From NCBI GenBank assembly GCA_964036045.1, contig OZ038388.1:35170497-35234496 (forward strand): a DNA stretch of 64,000 nt, in the 5' to 3' direction. The notes under the pieces were generated by a model. That model worked only from the letters and a program-made list of their open reading frames with translations. It had not been told where the DNA came from and made no database searches. Source of the stretch: Eutreptiella sp. 'Long Island Sound 2002' (Eukaryota > Euglenozoa > Euglenophyceae > Eutreptiales > Eutreptiaceae). Shown in pieces: positions 11,351 through 21,537 of this stretch (the first letter of the stretch is position 1; the number at the start of each line of letters is the position of its first letter). The position numbers and the translations under genes were made by a program.

Positions 11351-11819
11351 CTGTGGAAGATAACAAGTGGGACAAAATAGTACATGGATTTTTATACAGG
11401 TGGATATATGTAAAGAAAATGAGAACCAATGTTTTACATTTATTTGGATTCTTATGAAGATGTCATTTCATTGTTAGATGGATAAACTTTTAGCGTTTCG
11501 GTGAATTTTCATCTTTTATCGATTCATTCCGCAGGTAGATTTCGCCTGAAACTGAGAACTAAATGATAAAGATAAGTGTCAACTGCAAACTTTCCCGATC
11601 AGCAATGACCCCGACAGGTCCCGACAGCAAGAACTCGTCCCGACAGCAAGAACTTTTATTTATGCAAGCATTTCATTGAGTTAGTCCAAAAATTGTTTCT
11701 GATTGCATTTTTGTCCTCTTCTCTTCACATTTTCTGTTTATAGTTTCTGTTATGAACATGCTCTCCGTTATCTGAGACAAGGCCGCAAGAAGAAGGAACA
11801 AGAAAGAAAAAAAAAAGGT
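11351..11819. other. AT-rich core between minisatellite arrays
   Basis: About 470 AT-rich bases with no coding signal. A pair of CCGACAG-type units with AAGAAC spacers near 11,610-11,655 looks like degenerate minisatellite. Otherwise I see nothing in it. Confidence 0.5.
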
Positions 11820-12280
11820 AAAGGCAGGCGACAGGCAAGCGACAGGCAAGCAACAGGAGAGCGACAAGTTACCACATTGGGCGACAGGGAGGCGGCAGGG
11901 AGGCGACAGGGAGGCGACAGGGAGGCGGCAGGAAAACGACAGACAAGCGACAGGAGGGCGACAGGGAGGCAAGAGGAAATAGCGACAGGAGAGCGACGGG
12001 AGGGAACGACAGGAGAGCGACAGGAGAGCGACAGGAAGGCGCCAGGCAAAAATTAGCATGGCGACAGGAAACAACAGGAAGCGACAGGAAGCGACAGGAT
12101 AGCGACAGGAGGGCGGCAGGAAAGCGACAGGGAAGCGACAGGGGAGCGACAGGGGAGCGACAGGGGAGCGACAGGAGAGCGAAGGGCAAGCGACAGGGGA
12201 GCGACAGGGGGCTAAAAGTACCAAAACAGCGACAGGGAGGCGACAGGGAGGCGACAGGATGGCGACAGGAGAGCGAGGTG
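11820..12280 (+). repeat. GCGACAGG minisatellite array 2
   Basis: This has the same core and orientation as array 1, again mostly in 11-base steps. The stretches at 11,880-11,935 and 12,125-12,180 are the most regular. Sharing the core across both arrays suggests that they were once one array or were co-amplified within the insert. Confidence 0.9.
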
Positions 12281-14159
12281 GCCCGGGTCTAGTGCACCGG
12301 CGGCGGGGCGCCGCGGAGGATGGCCCGGTAGGAGTGGACCAGGAGCCACTGGACGGGTGCTGGGAGGGCCTTGATGAAACAGGCCTCCAGGTGGTTGGGA
12401 CCTGGGGCCTTGCCATCGGCCTTTTCCAGGGCGGACTTCAGGTCCTGCATGGAGTACTGCTGGACCTGTGTCCAGGCGCCTTCAGGGACCCGGGGGACGT
12501 GGCGGCTGAGGACTGCCTGGAAGCCTGGGAGGTCCACCGGGCGTTTGTCATACAGTTCTCGCCAGAAGGCGCGAACTGCGAACATCACGTCGTGGGCCTC
12601 CGTGAGGAGCGTTTGGGTGTTGGGGACCCGCACGTTCCAGAGGCCTGACGGGCCCGGGGCCTCTACCTCTATGGCTCCCCGCATGGCTTTCCATTGCTGG
12701 GCAATGTCGGGGGCGTGGCGGCGCCAGAAGTCCTTGATGGCGCGCTTGCGGTCTGCCGCCAGGAGTGCGTGGAGCTGGCGAATGTCCCCCTCGAGGGCGG
12801 CTGGTTGCCTCTCCAGCTCCTCCTGTAGCTGGCCCTGTGTGGTTGGGCGGAACCCGGGCGACACACCCTGCAGCTCCTCCGTGAGCCGGAGCGCCGCCTC
12901 GGACCGGATGCCATGCCGGGCCGCTTCCGCCTGGTACGCTGCCGGCGCGCGCGCTGCCAGGGTGTCAGAGCGGAGGACCGCTGCCTGGAGCCGCTTTCCG
13001 CTCTCCGGGAGGTCCTCCTCCGCCGGGTCCGTCCCCGCCGGGGACGGCTGCCGGCGTCCCACCACACGCGCCAGGGCGTCATGCGTCGCGTGGAGGTGCT
13101 CGAACACCTTGTCCACCGCGGCCGCGGGCATGGACCCGTAGTCGTGCTGCTCTGCGGGACCCAGCCAGGGCGCCAGGGAGGGTTCATCCTGCGCGGCGGT
13201 GACCGCCGCCCACAGGCAGTGTTGGACGGGTGCGGCCTCGGCGTCGTACGGGAGGAGGCGGTCCTCCGTGTGGCTGTAGGGGGTGGGCATCGCCGCGCGC
13301 CCTGCTGTGCTGAGGAGACCCGGCAGGGCCAGGCGGACCGGGAGGTGGTCCGAGCCAACCACCTGGGGGTGTGCCATGCCCCGAGCCCAGACGCTTTCCC
13401 GCAGGGACCACGGCAGGAGGGGCTCGTTGACCAGGAAGGTGTCCACCCTGTGACGGGACGGGTGGAGCGTGGGGGTCATGTCCTCCTCGCCGCCTGCCGC
13501 GGCCCTTCGGAAACCGCAGGCCTCCCAGCCCGCTCGGAAGTGCTCCGTGGCCGGGTTGGTGGGTACATCCATGTAGATGTTGGTGTCGCCGGCGATGACC
13601 ACCGGGTGCCTCCCACCAAGGCTGCGTGCCGTGGCATACATTTGTATGTCGGCCCAGAACGCCGCCCGTCCCGCCCACGGGGAGCAGCCTGCTTGCAGCC
13701 CGTGGACGTTGATGAGGGTGAGGCCTCCCCGTCCGTGCGGATCTCCAGGGCCGCGGCCTTCCCCGGGACAATTTCCGTGAAACTGAGCACCTCGTGCTCC
13801 GCCACGTACTTGCTGCTGACCGTGGTGAGGAGGCCCCCCCCTCTCGAGGTGGAGGTGGCTCCTGTCTCCGCCAGCCGGCTGCTGAAGAAGGCGGTGTACC
13901 CCTTGTCCCGGAGTGCCGCGGCCACGTGCATCTCCTGCGCCCGGGTGGCGATCCCTGTTTCCTGGAGCATGATGGCAAACCCCCCCTCCTGGGGTAGCAT
14001 GCCGGTGATGAGGTGCTCCTTGTCGGTACAGGCCGCCGGCCCCCGGCGCGGCCAGAGTGTGTCCCGGGAGGACCGGTTTGGCGGCACGAGGCTGTTGCGC
14101 AGGTTCCACGAGAGGAGCCACAGGGCGTCGCCCGCCATGTCCTCCTGGAGTCAGCTATC

Positions 14160-16652
14160 CCGCATCAGCATCGCCGCTGGGTTCGCCGGCGCAGCCAGGT
14201 CATCTGGGTGCGCCGCATCCGCTGAGCCCGTTCCCAGCGGGGCCCACAGGGGGGCCCGGGGGACCGGGGGAGCCAGGGGGGCCAGGGGGGCCAGCCCCGC
14301 GGGGATGGACATGGACCCTGGTCGGGCCGCACCGCCGGTCCCCGGGGCCGCTCCGGGTGCCTCCTCATCTCCGTCTGCGTGGTCGGCTGCCTGGGCGCCG
14401 GGTGTACGGGGCGTGCCATGGGGACCTCCGTGCTCTCCCCTGCAGGATGTTGGTGGCCGCCTCCTTGTCGTCCGCCGGGGCTGCAGCGTGCACCGCGTGC
14501 CACGCCAGGTGTTCCAGCATTGCCCCGCTTGTGTAGTAATTGTCTGCACACAGGGGGCATTTCGTCGGCTCCGTGGCCCCTCTGTCGCTGGTTCGAAGGG
14601 CAGGTTGGCCAGTGGCACCGTGTCTGGCGCCAGTGTGCGGCCCGGGGCTGCCGCATCGAGGGCTCGTGTCGCGGGCGCGGGCCCGAGACCCCGGATGGCA
14701 TCGCGCTGCGCGTCTGCTTGCAGCCACGTTTGTCAGTGCGTGGAGCCGATTTGGCGGTCGGGCTTGCCCCCCCATTGCAGGTCGTGGAAGGCCTGTAGCC
14801 AGTGGTACACTGTGGTCGGGACCGCCAGCTGGAGCTCTAGGTCGGCGGGGTGCGCCGCTGCGGGCCACACCCCCGGCCTCCCCGCCCTGGCCTTGTCCTT
14901 CAGCCTGACCTGGAGCAGGAGGGCGTGGTGTTCGCCCTCCCGTAGCGCCTTGACGATCATGCAGGTGCAGTCTGCCACGCGGATCACGGCTTCGGGCCCC
15001 GGCAGGCGCTCGGGGTCGCAGACGACGATGTGCGTGTCCGCCGGGCTGAACATGCAGACCACCCACTGAGGGTTCTGCTGTCCCCGTCCGGCCACCGCCA
15101 GGGTAGCCGCTGGGCGGGCGTGCGTGATTGGCCGTGCCCGCGGGTTGGATGTGGGTTTGCGGGTAGAGCACCCGCAGCGGCTCCAGCGCCAGGTCCAGCA
15201 CTTCGTCGTTGAGCTGCTCCGTGAGAGCCGACGCCCTGTGCAGGGCGTAGAGGACCCCGGGTGTAGGGGCCGTGAGCTGTTCGAGCACCGGCCCCAGCGG
15301 GTACCGTGCACCCGGGTTCGTTAGCCACTCCCTGGTGTGGCTCAGTACGGCCTTCAACACGTCCCTCGTAAAGGCGTGTTGGGGGGCCAAAGAGGGGACC
15401 ATCCGTAGGAGGCGGTGGCACGCCGGCGGCGATTGCGTGGGCTGTGGGGCGGCCGCTGTGATTCACCTGCACGCCGTGCCGGGCACGATCGCCCCCCACT
15501 CCACGGTCCCCATGCCCTCGGCGTGAAGCAGCGCCTGGCCCTCGACCAGGGGGAAATAGGGGCTCGAGCGCCCCTTTCCTTCCTTCCACCGTACCCAGGC
15601 GGCCCCTGCCTGCAGGCTGCGGAGCAGTGCCACGCCGGGGAGGAGCGGCTGCGAGAAAGCCCCCTTGACGGCCTGGTTGGCGTGGGCCAGGGTGCCCATG
15701 GGCAAATACAACAACGGGAGGGTCCAGGGGCCCGGCAGCGGTTGCGCTACCCCTGCGTCCCATCGCCACTCGGAGTCTGGCGGGGTGGCCGGGACCGTTC
15801 CCGTCTGCAGGAAGTGGCGTGCCTTCTTGTCGGGGTGCCGTTGGAGGGTTGCCGCGAGGCTGAGCCCCTCTGCTGCGGGTGCCACTGGGAGGCCGCCCCG
15901 GGGCCTGCGCCAGGGGTAATCCTGGTCGGCCGGCCAGGTGTGGAGGTCCCGGGCGATGTCCTCCGTGGTCCCTGTGGGGGCGTCCTCCGGTGCCAGGTGC
16001 CACATGACGGCGAGCACCCCCCACGTGGAGAAGGGCCACGCCCGGGGGGGGTGTACACCTGGATGGTCCACTGTGGGCACCCCAGCCGCACGCGGGACGC
16101 GTGGAGCACCCCTCGGACCATGTCCGCCGCCAGGACCAGCACCATTCCCGAGGGTTCCACAATGATCTCCTCTGCGGGTCCGCCGTGGCGACCCCGGGTG
16201 TGCAAGGTCACTGCCGCCTGTCCCGCGTGGCTGACTTGGTCGACGGCCTCCTGGATGTTCACGCCGCCGCGCGCGGTCTCATCCAGGATCCAGCCCTGCG
16301 CCACCCCCTAGCATAGGGCGGCGCATGCGGCCGCGGGTTTCACCTCGGGCAGCGCTCCGTCATCGGGGCTGGGCTGGGGGTGCTGTTTGGGGCACCAGCC
16401 TTCGCCGGTGCAGTGGCCCCGTTTCCATGCGGGGCAGAGCGCGGCCACGCTGCCCGCCGGCGGCGCAGGTTCCGCGGGCGCGCCTCCCGTGGGGGGCTCC
16501 GGTACTGCCCCCAGGTCGGAGTCCGTGCCCGCGTCCCCTTGTGGGGGGTCTCTTTCGCCGTCTCTGAGTCCCAGCGCCCTGATGACCTCGTGTGCTTCGT
16601 CCAGCGTCCGAGATCTGTGGCGTGTTTTGCGTGGGGCCGCGGGTTCCACCAT
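14160..16652 (-). pseudogene. LINE A ORF1 with CCCH and C2H2 zinc fingers (broken)
   Basis: ATG at 16,652, just downstream (minus strand) of the 212-bp monomer array. The first 115 codons are basic then Pro-rich and hold a CCCH finger of the form C-x7-C-x5-C-x3-H near 16,440-16,385. A TAG at 16,310-16,308 interrupts, but the same frame continues into globular sequence. Frame slips occur at a G run near 16,046, near 15,440 and near 15,110. The last part carries a canonical C2H2 finger, C-x2-C-x12-H-x3-H, near 14,555-14,495. The ORF ends shortly before the ORF2 ATG at 14,138. LINE ORF1 proteins usually bind the element RNA, commonly with CCHC knuckles or an RRM; this CCCH plus C2H2 pairing is different. 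Confidence 0.7.
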
Positions 16653-16734
16653 TGTTGTGTCGCTGTGCCTAAGAGCAGGGGGTGGGGTGCGGATGTCCCG
16701 TGGCTGTTGCGTTGGTGCGTTGGTGCGTTGCTCG

Positions 16735-18717
16735 TTGTGGGGGTGGCGGATGGGCGCCCCCGGGGGGGGCGCTCTCCAGCATTGCGAGGGGCGTCTGGTG
16801 TTAGGCGCTGTCCCTCCCCCGGCCGCCCGTCCTCTGGAGCGGGCAGCCAGGGTTCCGTGACCCACGTGTCCCGGGCGCGGTCGGTGGGGGCATGGGGGCC
16901 CAGCACCGGCCCCACAGCGTGCGCCCTTGCGGGCCGGCGTTGCTCGCTGTGGGGGTGGCGGAAGAGCGTCCCCGAGGGGGGGCGCCTTCCACCATGGTGA
17001 GGGGCGTCTGAGGTCAGGCGCTGTCCCTCCCCCGACTGCCTGTCCATTGCGCGGGCTGTTCGGGTCCGCCACCCACGTGCTGTGGGCACAGGTGTGTGGG
17101 CGTGGGGGCCCAACACCGTCCCCTTGGCTTGGATGCCCTGTGGGGACTGTGTGCCGCGGGGTTGGTGGGGGGCCGTCCCCGGGGGGGGTGGCCCGCCACC
17201 GTTGTGAGGGGCGTCTGGTGTCAGGCGCTGTCCCTCCCCCGGCCGCCGGTCCTCTGGAGCGGGCAGCCAGGGTTCCGCGACCCGTGTGTCCGGGGTGCGG
17301 TCGGTGCGGGTGTGGGGACCCAGTACCGGCCCCACAGCGTGCGCCCTTGCAGGCCGGCGTTGCTCGCTGTGGGGGTGGCGGAAGGGCGTCCCCGGGGGGG
17401 GTGCCTTCCACCATTGTGGGGGGCGTCTGAGGCCAGGCGCCGTCCTTCCCCCGACTTCCCGCCCGCTGGGCGGGCTGTTGGGGTCCGCCACCCACGTGCT
17501 GTGGGCGCGGGTGTGTGGGTGTTGGGGCCCAACACTGTCCCCTCGGCCTGCATGTCCTGCGGGGGCTGCATGCCGCGGGGGTGGTGGGGGGCCGTCCCCG
17601 GGGGGTCGGCCCGCCACCGTTGTGAGGGGCGCCTGGCGTCAGGCGCTGTCCCTCCCCCAGCCACCCGTCCTCTGGAGCGGGCAGCTAGGGTTCCGCGGCC
17701 CGCGTGTCCCGGGTGCGGTCGGTGGGGGCGTGGGGACCCAGCACCGGCCCCACAGCGTGCGCCCTTGCGGGCCGGCGTTGCTCGCTGTGGGGGTGGCGGA
17801 GGGGCGTCCCCGGCAGGGGTGGTTTCCGCCGTTGTGAGGGGCGTCTGAGGTCAGGCGCTGTCCCTCCTCCAACTGCCTGCCCATTGGGCGGGCTGTTGGG
17901 GTCCGCCACCCATGTGCTGTGGGCGCGGGTGTGTGGGTGTGGGGGCCCAACACTGTCCCCTTGGCCTGCATACCCTGTGGGGGCTGCGTGCCGCGGGGGT
18001 GGTGGGGGGCCGTCCCGGGGGGGGTGGCCTGCCACTGTTGTGAGGAGCGCCTGGTGTCAGGCGCTGTCCCTTCCCTAGCCGCCCGTCCTCTGGAGCGGGC
18101 AGCCAGGGTTCCGCGTCCTGTGTGTCCCGGGTGCGGTCGGTGCGGGCGTGGGGACCCAGCACCAGCCCCACAGCGTGCGCCCTTGCGGGCCGGCGTTGCT
18201 CGCTGTGGGGGTGGCGGAAGGGCATCCCCGGGGGGGGTGCCTTCCACCATCGTGAGGGGCGTCCGAGGTCAGGCGCTGTCCCTCCCCTGACTGCCCGCCC
18301 AATGGGCGGGCTGTTGGGGTCCGCCACCCACGTGCTGTGGGCGCGGCTGTGTGGGTGTGGGGGCCCAACACTGTCCCCTTGGCCTGCGTGCCCTGTGGGG
18401 GCTGCATGCCGCGGGGGTGGTGGGGGGCCGTCCCCGGGGGGGGTGGCCTGCCACCGTTGTGAGGGGCGCCTGGTGTCAGGCGCTGTCCCTCCCCCGGCCG
18501 CCCGTCCTCTGGAGCGGGCAGCCAGGTTTCCGCGTCCCGTGTGTCCCGGGTGCGGTCGGTGCGGACATGAGGACCCAGCACCAGCCTCACAGTGTGCGCC
18601 CTTGCGGGCCGGCGTTGCTCGCTGTTGGGGTGGCGGAAGGGCGTCCCCGGGGGAGGTGCCTTCCACCATTGTGGGGGCTGCGTGCCGCGGGGGTGGCGGG
18701 GGGCCGTCCCCGGAGGG
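16735..18717 (-). repeat. Tandem ~210-bp monomers in a 418-bp dimer array
   Basis: Two monomer types alternate. Type A has the block ending in the segment repeated at 16,857, 17,278, 17,696, 18,114 and 18,532 (spacings 421, 418, 418, 418). Type B carries GTGCTGTGGGC and a Cys/Trp-type segment between them. The array therefore has a higher-order dimer. It ends immediately before LINE ORF1, the place of a 5' UTR on the minus strand. In mouse L1, tandem 5' monomers of about 200 bp carry the promoter; the same role is inferred here by position only. Type A units are homologous to the array at 35,420-37,590. Confidence 0.85.
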
Positions 18718-19906
18718 GGCGATTTTCACAAGGATCCAGAAAACCGAGTCCTCCTCTTCGCAGCCGCCCCCCTACTGCTCATCAGGGAACTTGACATCCA
18801 CCCCTGCAGCCATCAGGGACTTGGCCATCCAGGCCAGTCAGCTCTTCTTGGAGATATTCCCCTCAGGGGAAGCGTTATCCCCCTGTGGGCGTTTCTTGGG
18901 GTAGCCTGCGGCAGGAGGGGGAGTAGCAGCGGGCGCTGATGAGCGTCGCTGGGGGTTAGGGGGTCCACCTTTGCCAGCCCCCTTGCCACCTCCTTTACCA
19001 CCTTTATCCCCATTTCGGGGATTTCTGGTGGGACCTTGGGTCTTCTGGCGTTCAGCCTCCTGTCGCTTGAGTTTATCACTCTCGCGTTTCTTTATGTAAC
19101 ATTCGTCTTCGTAGTGACGACCTTTGCCACAATAGCCACAGGTGATGGTACACCTGAAATGATCCTGATGGGTCACAGGTTTCCCATCCTTGGTATGCTG
19201 CTGTCGTTTCATCTGCAGCATACAGCTACTGCGGTGATCGCAGTCAGGGGCATGATAAGGCCCCCCATTGTCATTGACAGGTTTGCAGTAGAACAGAGGG
19301 GGTGTACCCGCATCAGGTTTAACCTCATTAATGGCACGTAGGTTACCCCTCCCCTTACCACCTCCCTGGTTGGTGTTAGTGGGATTTTTAGGTCCTTTCC
19401 CTTGCTACGTTCGGGGGTAGGGGTACCACCTCGACCCAAGTGCTTCTTGAGGAATTTCTCCATGTGGGAGTCATTCTCCTTCTCAAGAGCTAGCTCAATC
19501 AACAGGTCCACGAGTTCGTCGTACGAGTGGGTCCGGCTTTTCCTCTCAGAGGTAGCTCGGCAGTCATCCCACGTACGCTGGGGAATCTTACTCATGAGCC
19601 ACTGGTGGGGCTCAGTGGCTCCGTAGGAGCCCACGTTCATTCGTGAAAACATATACCCCAGGTCGCACACGTATTCAGAGACTCGCGCAGCTGAAGGAAA
19701 CTCAGAGAGCATAGGTAGCTGCTCTATCTGTGTGCGCACACTGAGGTCAGTCTCATAGACTGGGAATGTTTTCTCCAATCTTTGGAGGACCTCTACCCAG
19801 GTGGAACAGGTTTTCACAATCTGTTTCACCCGTTTTTCCAAAAATTTCTTTTTGCAGGAATGTTTCAGCAAGGAGCAGCAATGGGATTCGCCAGTGAGCA
19901 AAAGAG
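18718..19906 (-). pseudogene. Gy-1 family gag fragment with CCHC knuckle
   Basis: On the minus strand this encodes the part of gag from within the capsid-like region (19,906) through to the protease boundary (18,718). The segment from about 19,900 to 19,330 matches the corresponding part of 39,949-40,230 and 34,180-34,550 closely. A frame slip near 19,240 separates it from a zinc knuckle C-x2-C-x4-H-x4-C at about 19,150-19,108, followed by Lys/Gly-rich nucleocapsid sequence. It is uninterrupted at 19,571-19,586, where the other copy has the 5.38-kb insertion, so it shows the empty site. It is cut at both ends, by (TAAG)n on one side and the monomer array on the other. Confidence 0.85.
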
Positions 19907-19926
19907 TAAGTAAGTAAGTAAGTAAG
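19907..19926 (+). repeat. (TAAG)5 junction repeat
   Basis: Five TAAG units lie between the gag fragment and the repeat module. On the minus strand they read as a (CTTA)n tail at the 3' end of the module. The second module copy has four units at 29,630-29,645. Confidence 0.95.
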
Positions 19927-20310
19927 GGCGGCCGCGGCCGCAGCCTCATCTGACATCTCCTTGTTTGTTTTACATGGTGGCCGCCTCTGGCCGGAAGGAG
20001 AGCTCTCCACCATCAGTTCCCCTGGCGACCCCTGTCTCACCTCGCGGCCAAGAACTTCAACCAAGTTTCCTTGGGGCATGACCAGCGGTAGGTTCCCTTC
20101 AGTCGCTGCCCTCACGGTTTCAGCACCTTCCGGTCACCCATCGAAGGGTCCTCCGGTCTTCCCCCCCTAGCACAGCCTTTTGGGCGCCTGCAGGCGGGTT
20201 TCCTGTGGATAGCCCTCGCCGACAGCGGAGCATTTCTCTCTGTCAACCACATTCCACCACTCCCCATCCCTCACGGGTTGGAGTACCCACTCAGCTCCCC
20301 GATGCACTTA
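19927..20310 (-). mobile_element. 0.38-kb repeat module with (CTTA)n tail, copy 1
   Basis: The module is nearly identical to 29,646-30,025 along its whole length. It includes a GCGGCCGC-rich edge, a short minus-strand open frame of about 65 codons ending in a Ser-Asp-Glu-Ala segment, and a GCGCCTGCAGGCG palindrome-like stretch. Both copies end on the minus strand in the same tetranucleotide tail and then join unrelated positions inside Gy-1 coding sequence (gag here, RT in the other copy). This is how a SINE or a 5'-truncated LINE 3' end behaves. No Pol III boxes are obvious. Confidence 0.6.
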
Positions 20311-20929
20311 GGAAGATGTCCCTGATTAATGCCCTAGATATTTTGATGAAATCCTGCAGGTTTTGAAGTTGAAAACCCAAACCAAAGCAGCAAGTAGAGC
20401 AAGAACAGGATGTGGATCGAATGAGTGAATAGTTTTGAAATCCTGTGTAACACAGAAGGGCTGCAGGTAAACAATGCAGGTATAAACACAAAGATTCAAT
20501 CACAAATGGATAATACAAAAGATTTTATATGAAAATTGGTCTGACTCTGGCCTCCAAGATAGCATCAGGCACTTCATGTGCACTCTTTTGGGTGAAATGG
20601 TGCTGGTTAGGAATGTGGGGCATAGATGTCAGGGCAACACAGAAAATGACTTGGCCACGCAACTGAATTCAGAAACAGTTAAAAAGTAGAACCACAATAA
20701 GTGGTAGAAGCAATTGAGTATAGGGGTCTTGGGGTGGGAGACCACTAGGATTAACCTCCAAGGCCTAAAGCATGAAATCCCTATTTGATTTCGGTACATC
20801 CTCCATGAAGGAAGGTACCTCCGCTCAGTTGAGTTGTAAGGGTGAACTTCATGGGGAGGCTAGGGCTACTACCCTAGTTACTTTGAGAAAGTGTACTTTA
20901 GGCCTCAAAAGAGAGATTAAAATACTTGC

Positions 20930-21282
20930 TGAAGCGGTAGCGGCAGGGTCGCCCTACCGCTGCCCGCTGTGGCTCGCACGTGCGCTGAATAGCCCAATTT
21001 ATGACGTAAAATGGGATTACGAAGGCTACAGAACAATAGCGACGATTGCCGTTTTTTATGTTACAAAGCTTTTTTTTTATAATAAATTTATGCTATTGTA
21101 CCCCATTTTGTAATTATTCGCGAGATTTCACTGTTTTCCCGTGTTTTGACAGGCATCTATGTAGATTTGAAAGGCCTGTGGCTAACGCCTTAGAACAGTT
21201 TAAGCAACTTAAACCGACTCACGAAACGTTCGATTCTTGCAGAAATTGCGGTGCTTTGCAAGGGGTCCACAATAACGCTTCA
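20930..21282 (+). repeat. 5' LTR of gag-only element
   Basis: 353 bp, TG...CA, about 5% different from the 3' copy by eye, mostly around 21,064-21,072 and 21,150-21,158. It contains TTAGAACAGTTT at 21,190-21,201, complementary (11 of 12) to the bases directly after the LTR. Confidence 0.9.
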
Positions 21283-21294
21283 AAAATGTTCTAA
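21283..21294 (+). promoter_or_regulatory. Putative self-priming primer-binding site
   Basis: The first 12 bases after the 5' LTR, AAAATGTTCTAA, lack the TGG expected of a tRNA-CCA binding site. They pair with TTAGAACAGTTT at 21,190-21,201 in the same LTR with one mismatch. In Tf1/sushi elements the 5' end of the mRNA folds back on such a site to prime minus-strand DNA. Here the mRNA would then start near 21,190, with about 93 bases to the LTR end. Inferred from pairing only. Confidence 0.5.
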
Positions 21295-21537
21295 CAACCC
21301 TGAACAGGGACAGCCGCCGGCCGCAGCGCATCGCAGCGCCAAGGAGCGGCGCTAACACGCGCTGAAGCCAGAAGGCGCTGGGCGCAGCGCCAGTCATCAT
21401 AGCAACGTGGCTGTCAGCCGCAGCAAGCGGCCAGAGGAGAGGCAGCAAGTGCGTCCGCAGCGTCCCGGATGAGCAGCAGCGACAGCAGCGGCGTCAGGAC
21501 GTAGGGACCACAAAATGGCGGCTACAACCTGGACAGC

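Larger units (their letters stand above)
10876..12287. mobile_element. Minisatellite-bearing insert in LINE RT
   Basis: The RT is cut between Pro-Pro-Val-His (12,294) and Arg-Asp-Ala-His (10,869). Both junctions carry TCTAGT on the plus strand (10,870-10,875 and 12,288-12,293), a likely 6-bp target duplication. Just inside each end is an inverted CGGGCCAC (about 10,881-10,888 and its complement at about 12,279-12,286). The body is two minisatellite arrays in the same orientation around an AT-rich 430-bp core without a gene. Removing the insert rejoins the RT apart from a TAG where a Trp is expected. The class is unknown; the short inverted ends suggest a non-autonomous DNA element. Confidence 0.6.
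5697..14138 (-). pseudogene. LINE A ORF2: endonuclease-RT-RNase H-CCHC (broken)
   Basis: ATG at 14,138. The APE-type endonuclease spans about 14,138-13,290: a Ser-Trp-Asn-Leu-Arg-Asn start, Leu-Gln-Glu-Thr, GDTN, a RVDTFLVN segment and SDHLPV. It contains one frame slip near 13,735. The RT begins at about 12,440 with a KAPGPN motif, is split by an insert (10,876-12,287), and resumes with YRPIAL, motif A FSFDARKAFD (present twice, about 10,620 and 10,255) and YIDD at about 9,955. The RNase H at about 8,180-7,790 has SDASGG, a central Asp and a His..Asp...Ala-Asp end. The CCHC finger at about 7,455-7,400 is C-x2-C-x8-H-x4-C. The frame runs in phase past a TAG (6,360) and a TGA (6,045) to a Cys-rich finger near 5,975-5,880. 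EN-RT-RNH order fits I/L1-like non-LTR elements. Long stretches remain open, so decay is moderate. Confidence 0.88.
2126..18717 (-). mobile_element. LINE A, large non-LTR retrotransposon (decayed)
   Basis: This covers the 212-bp monomer array, ORF1, ORF2, a third and a fourth ORF, all on the minus strand with small intergenic gaps. The 5' end is the junction with a Ty3/gypsy gag fragment at 18,717/18,718. The 3' end is not certain and could extend to 477. Without its inserts it is about 14 kb, far above the usual 4-8 kb of LINEs, so it could be two elements head to tail, joined between ORF2 and the third ORF. I see no clear target duplication. Confidence 0.55.

Noticed and set aside
10905-12280. 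CRISPR array
   Set aside because: The GCGACAGG units have an 11-base period with no constant-length spacers. It is a minisatellite inside a eukaryotic LINE.
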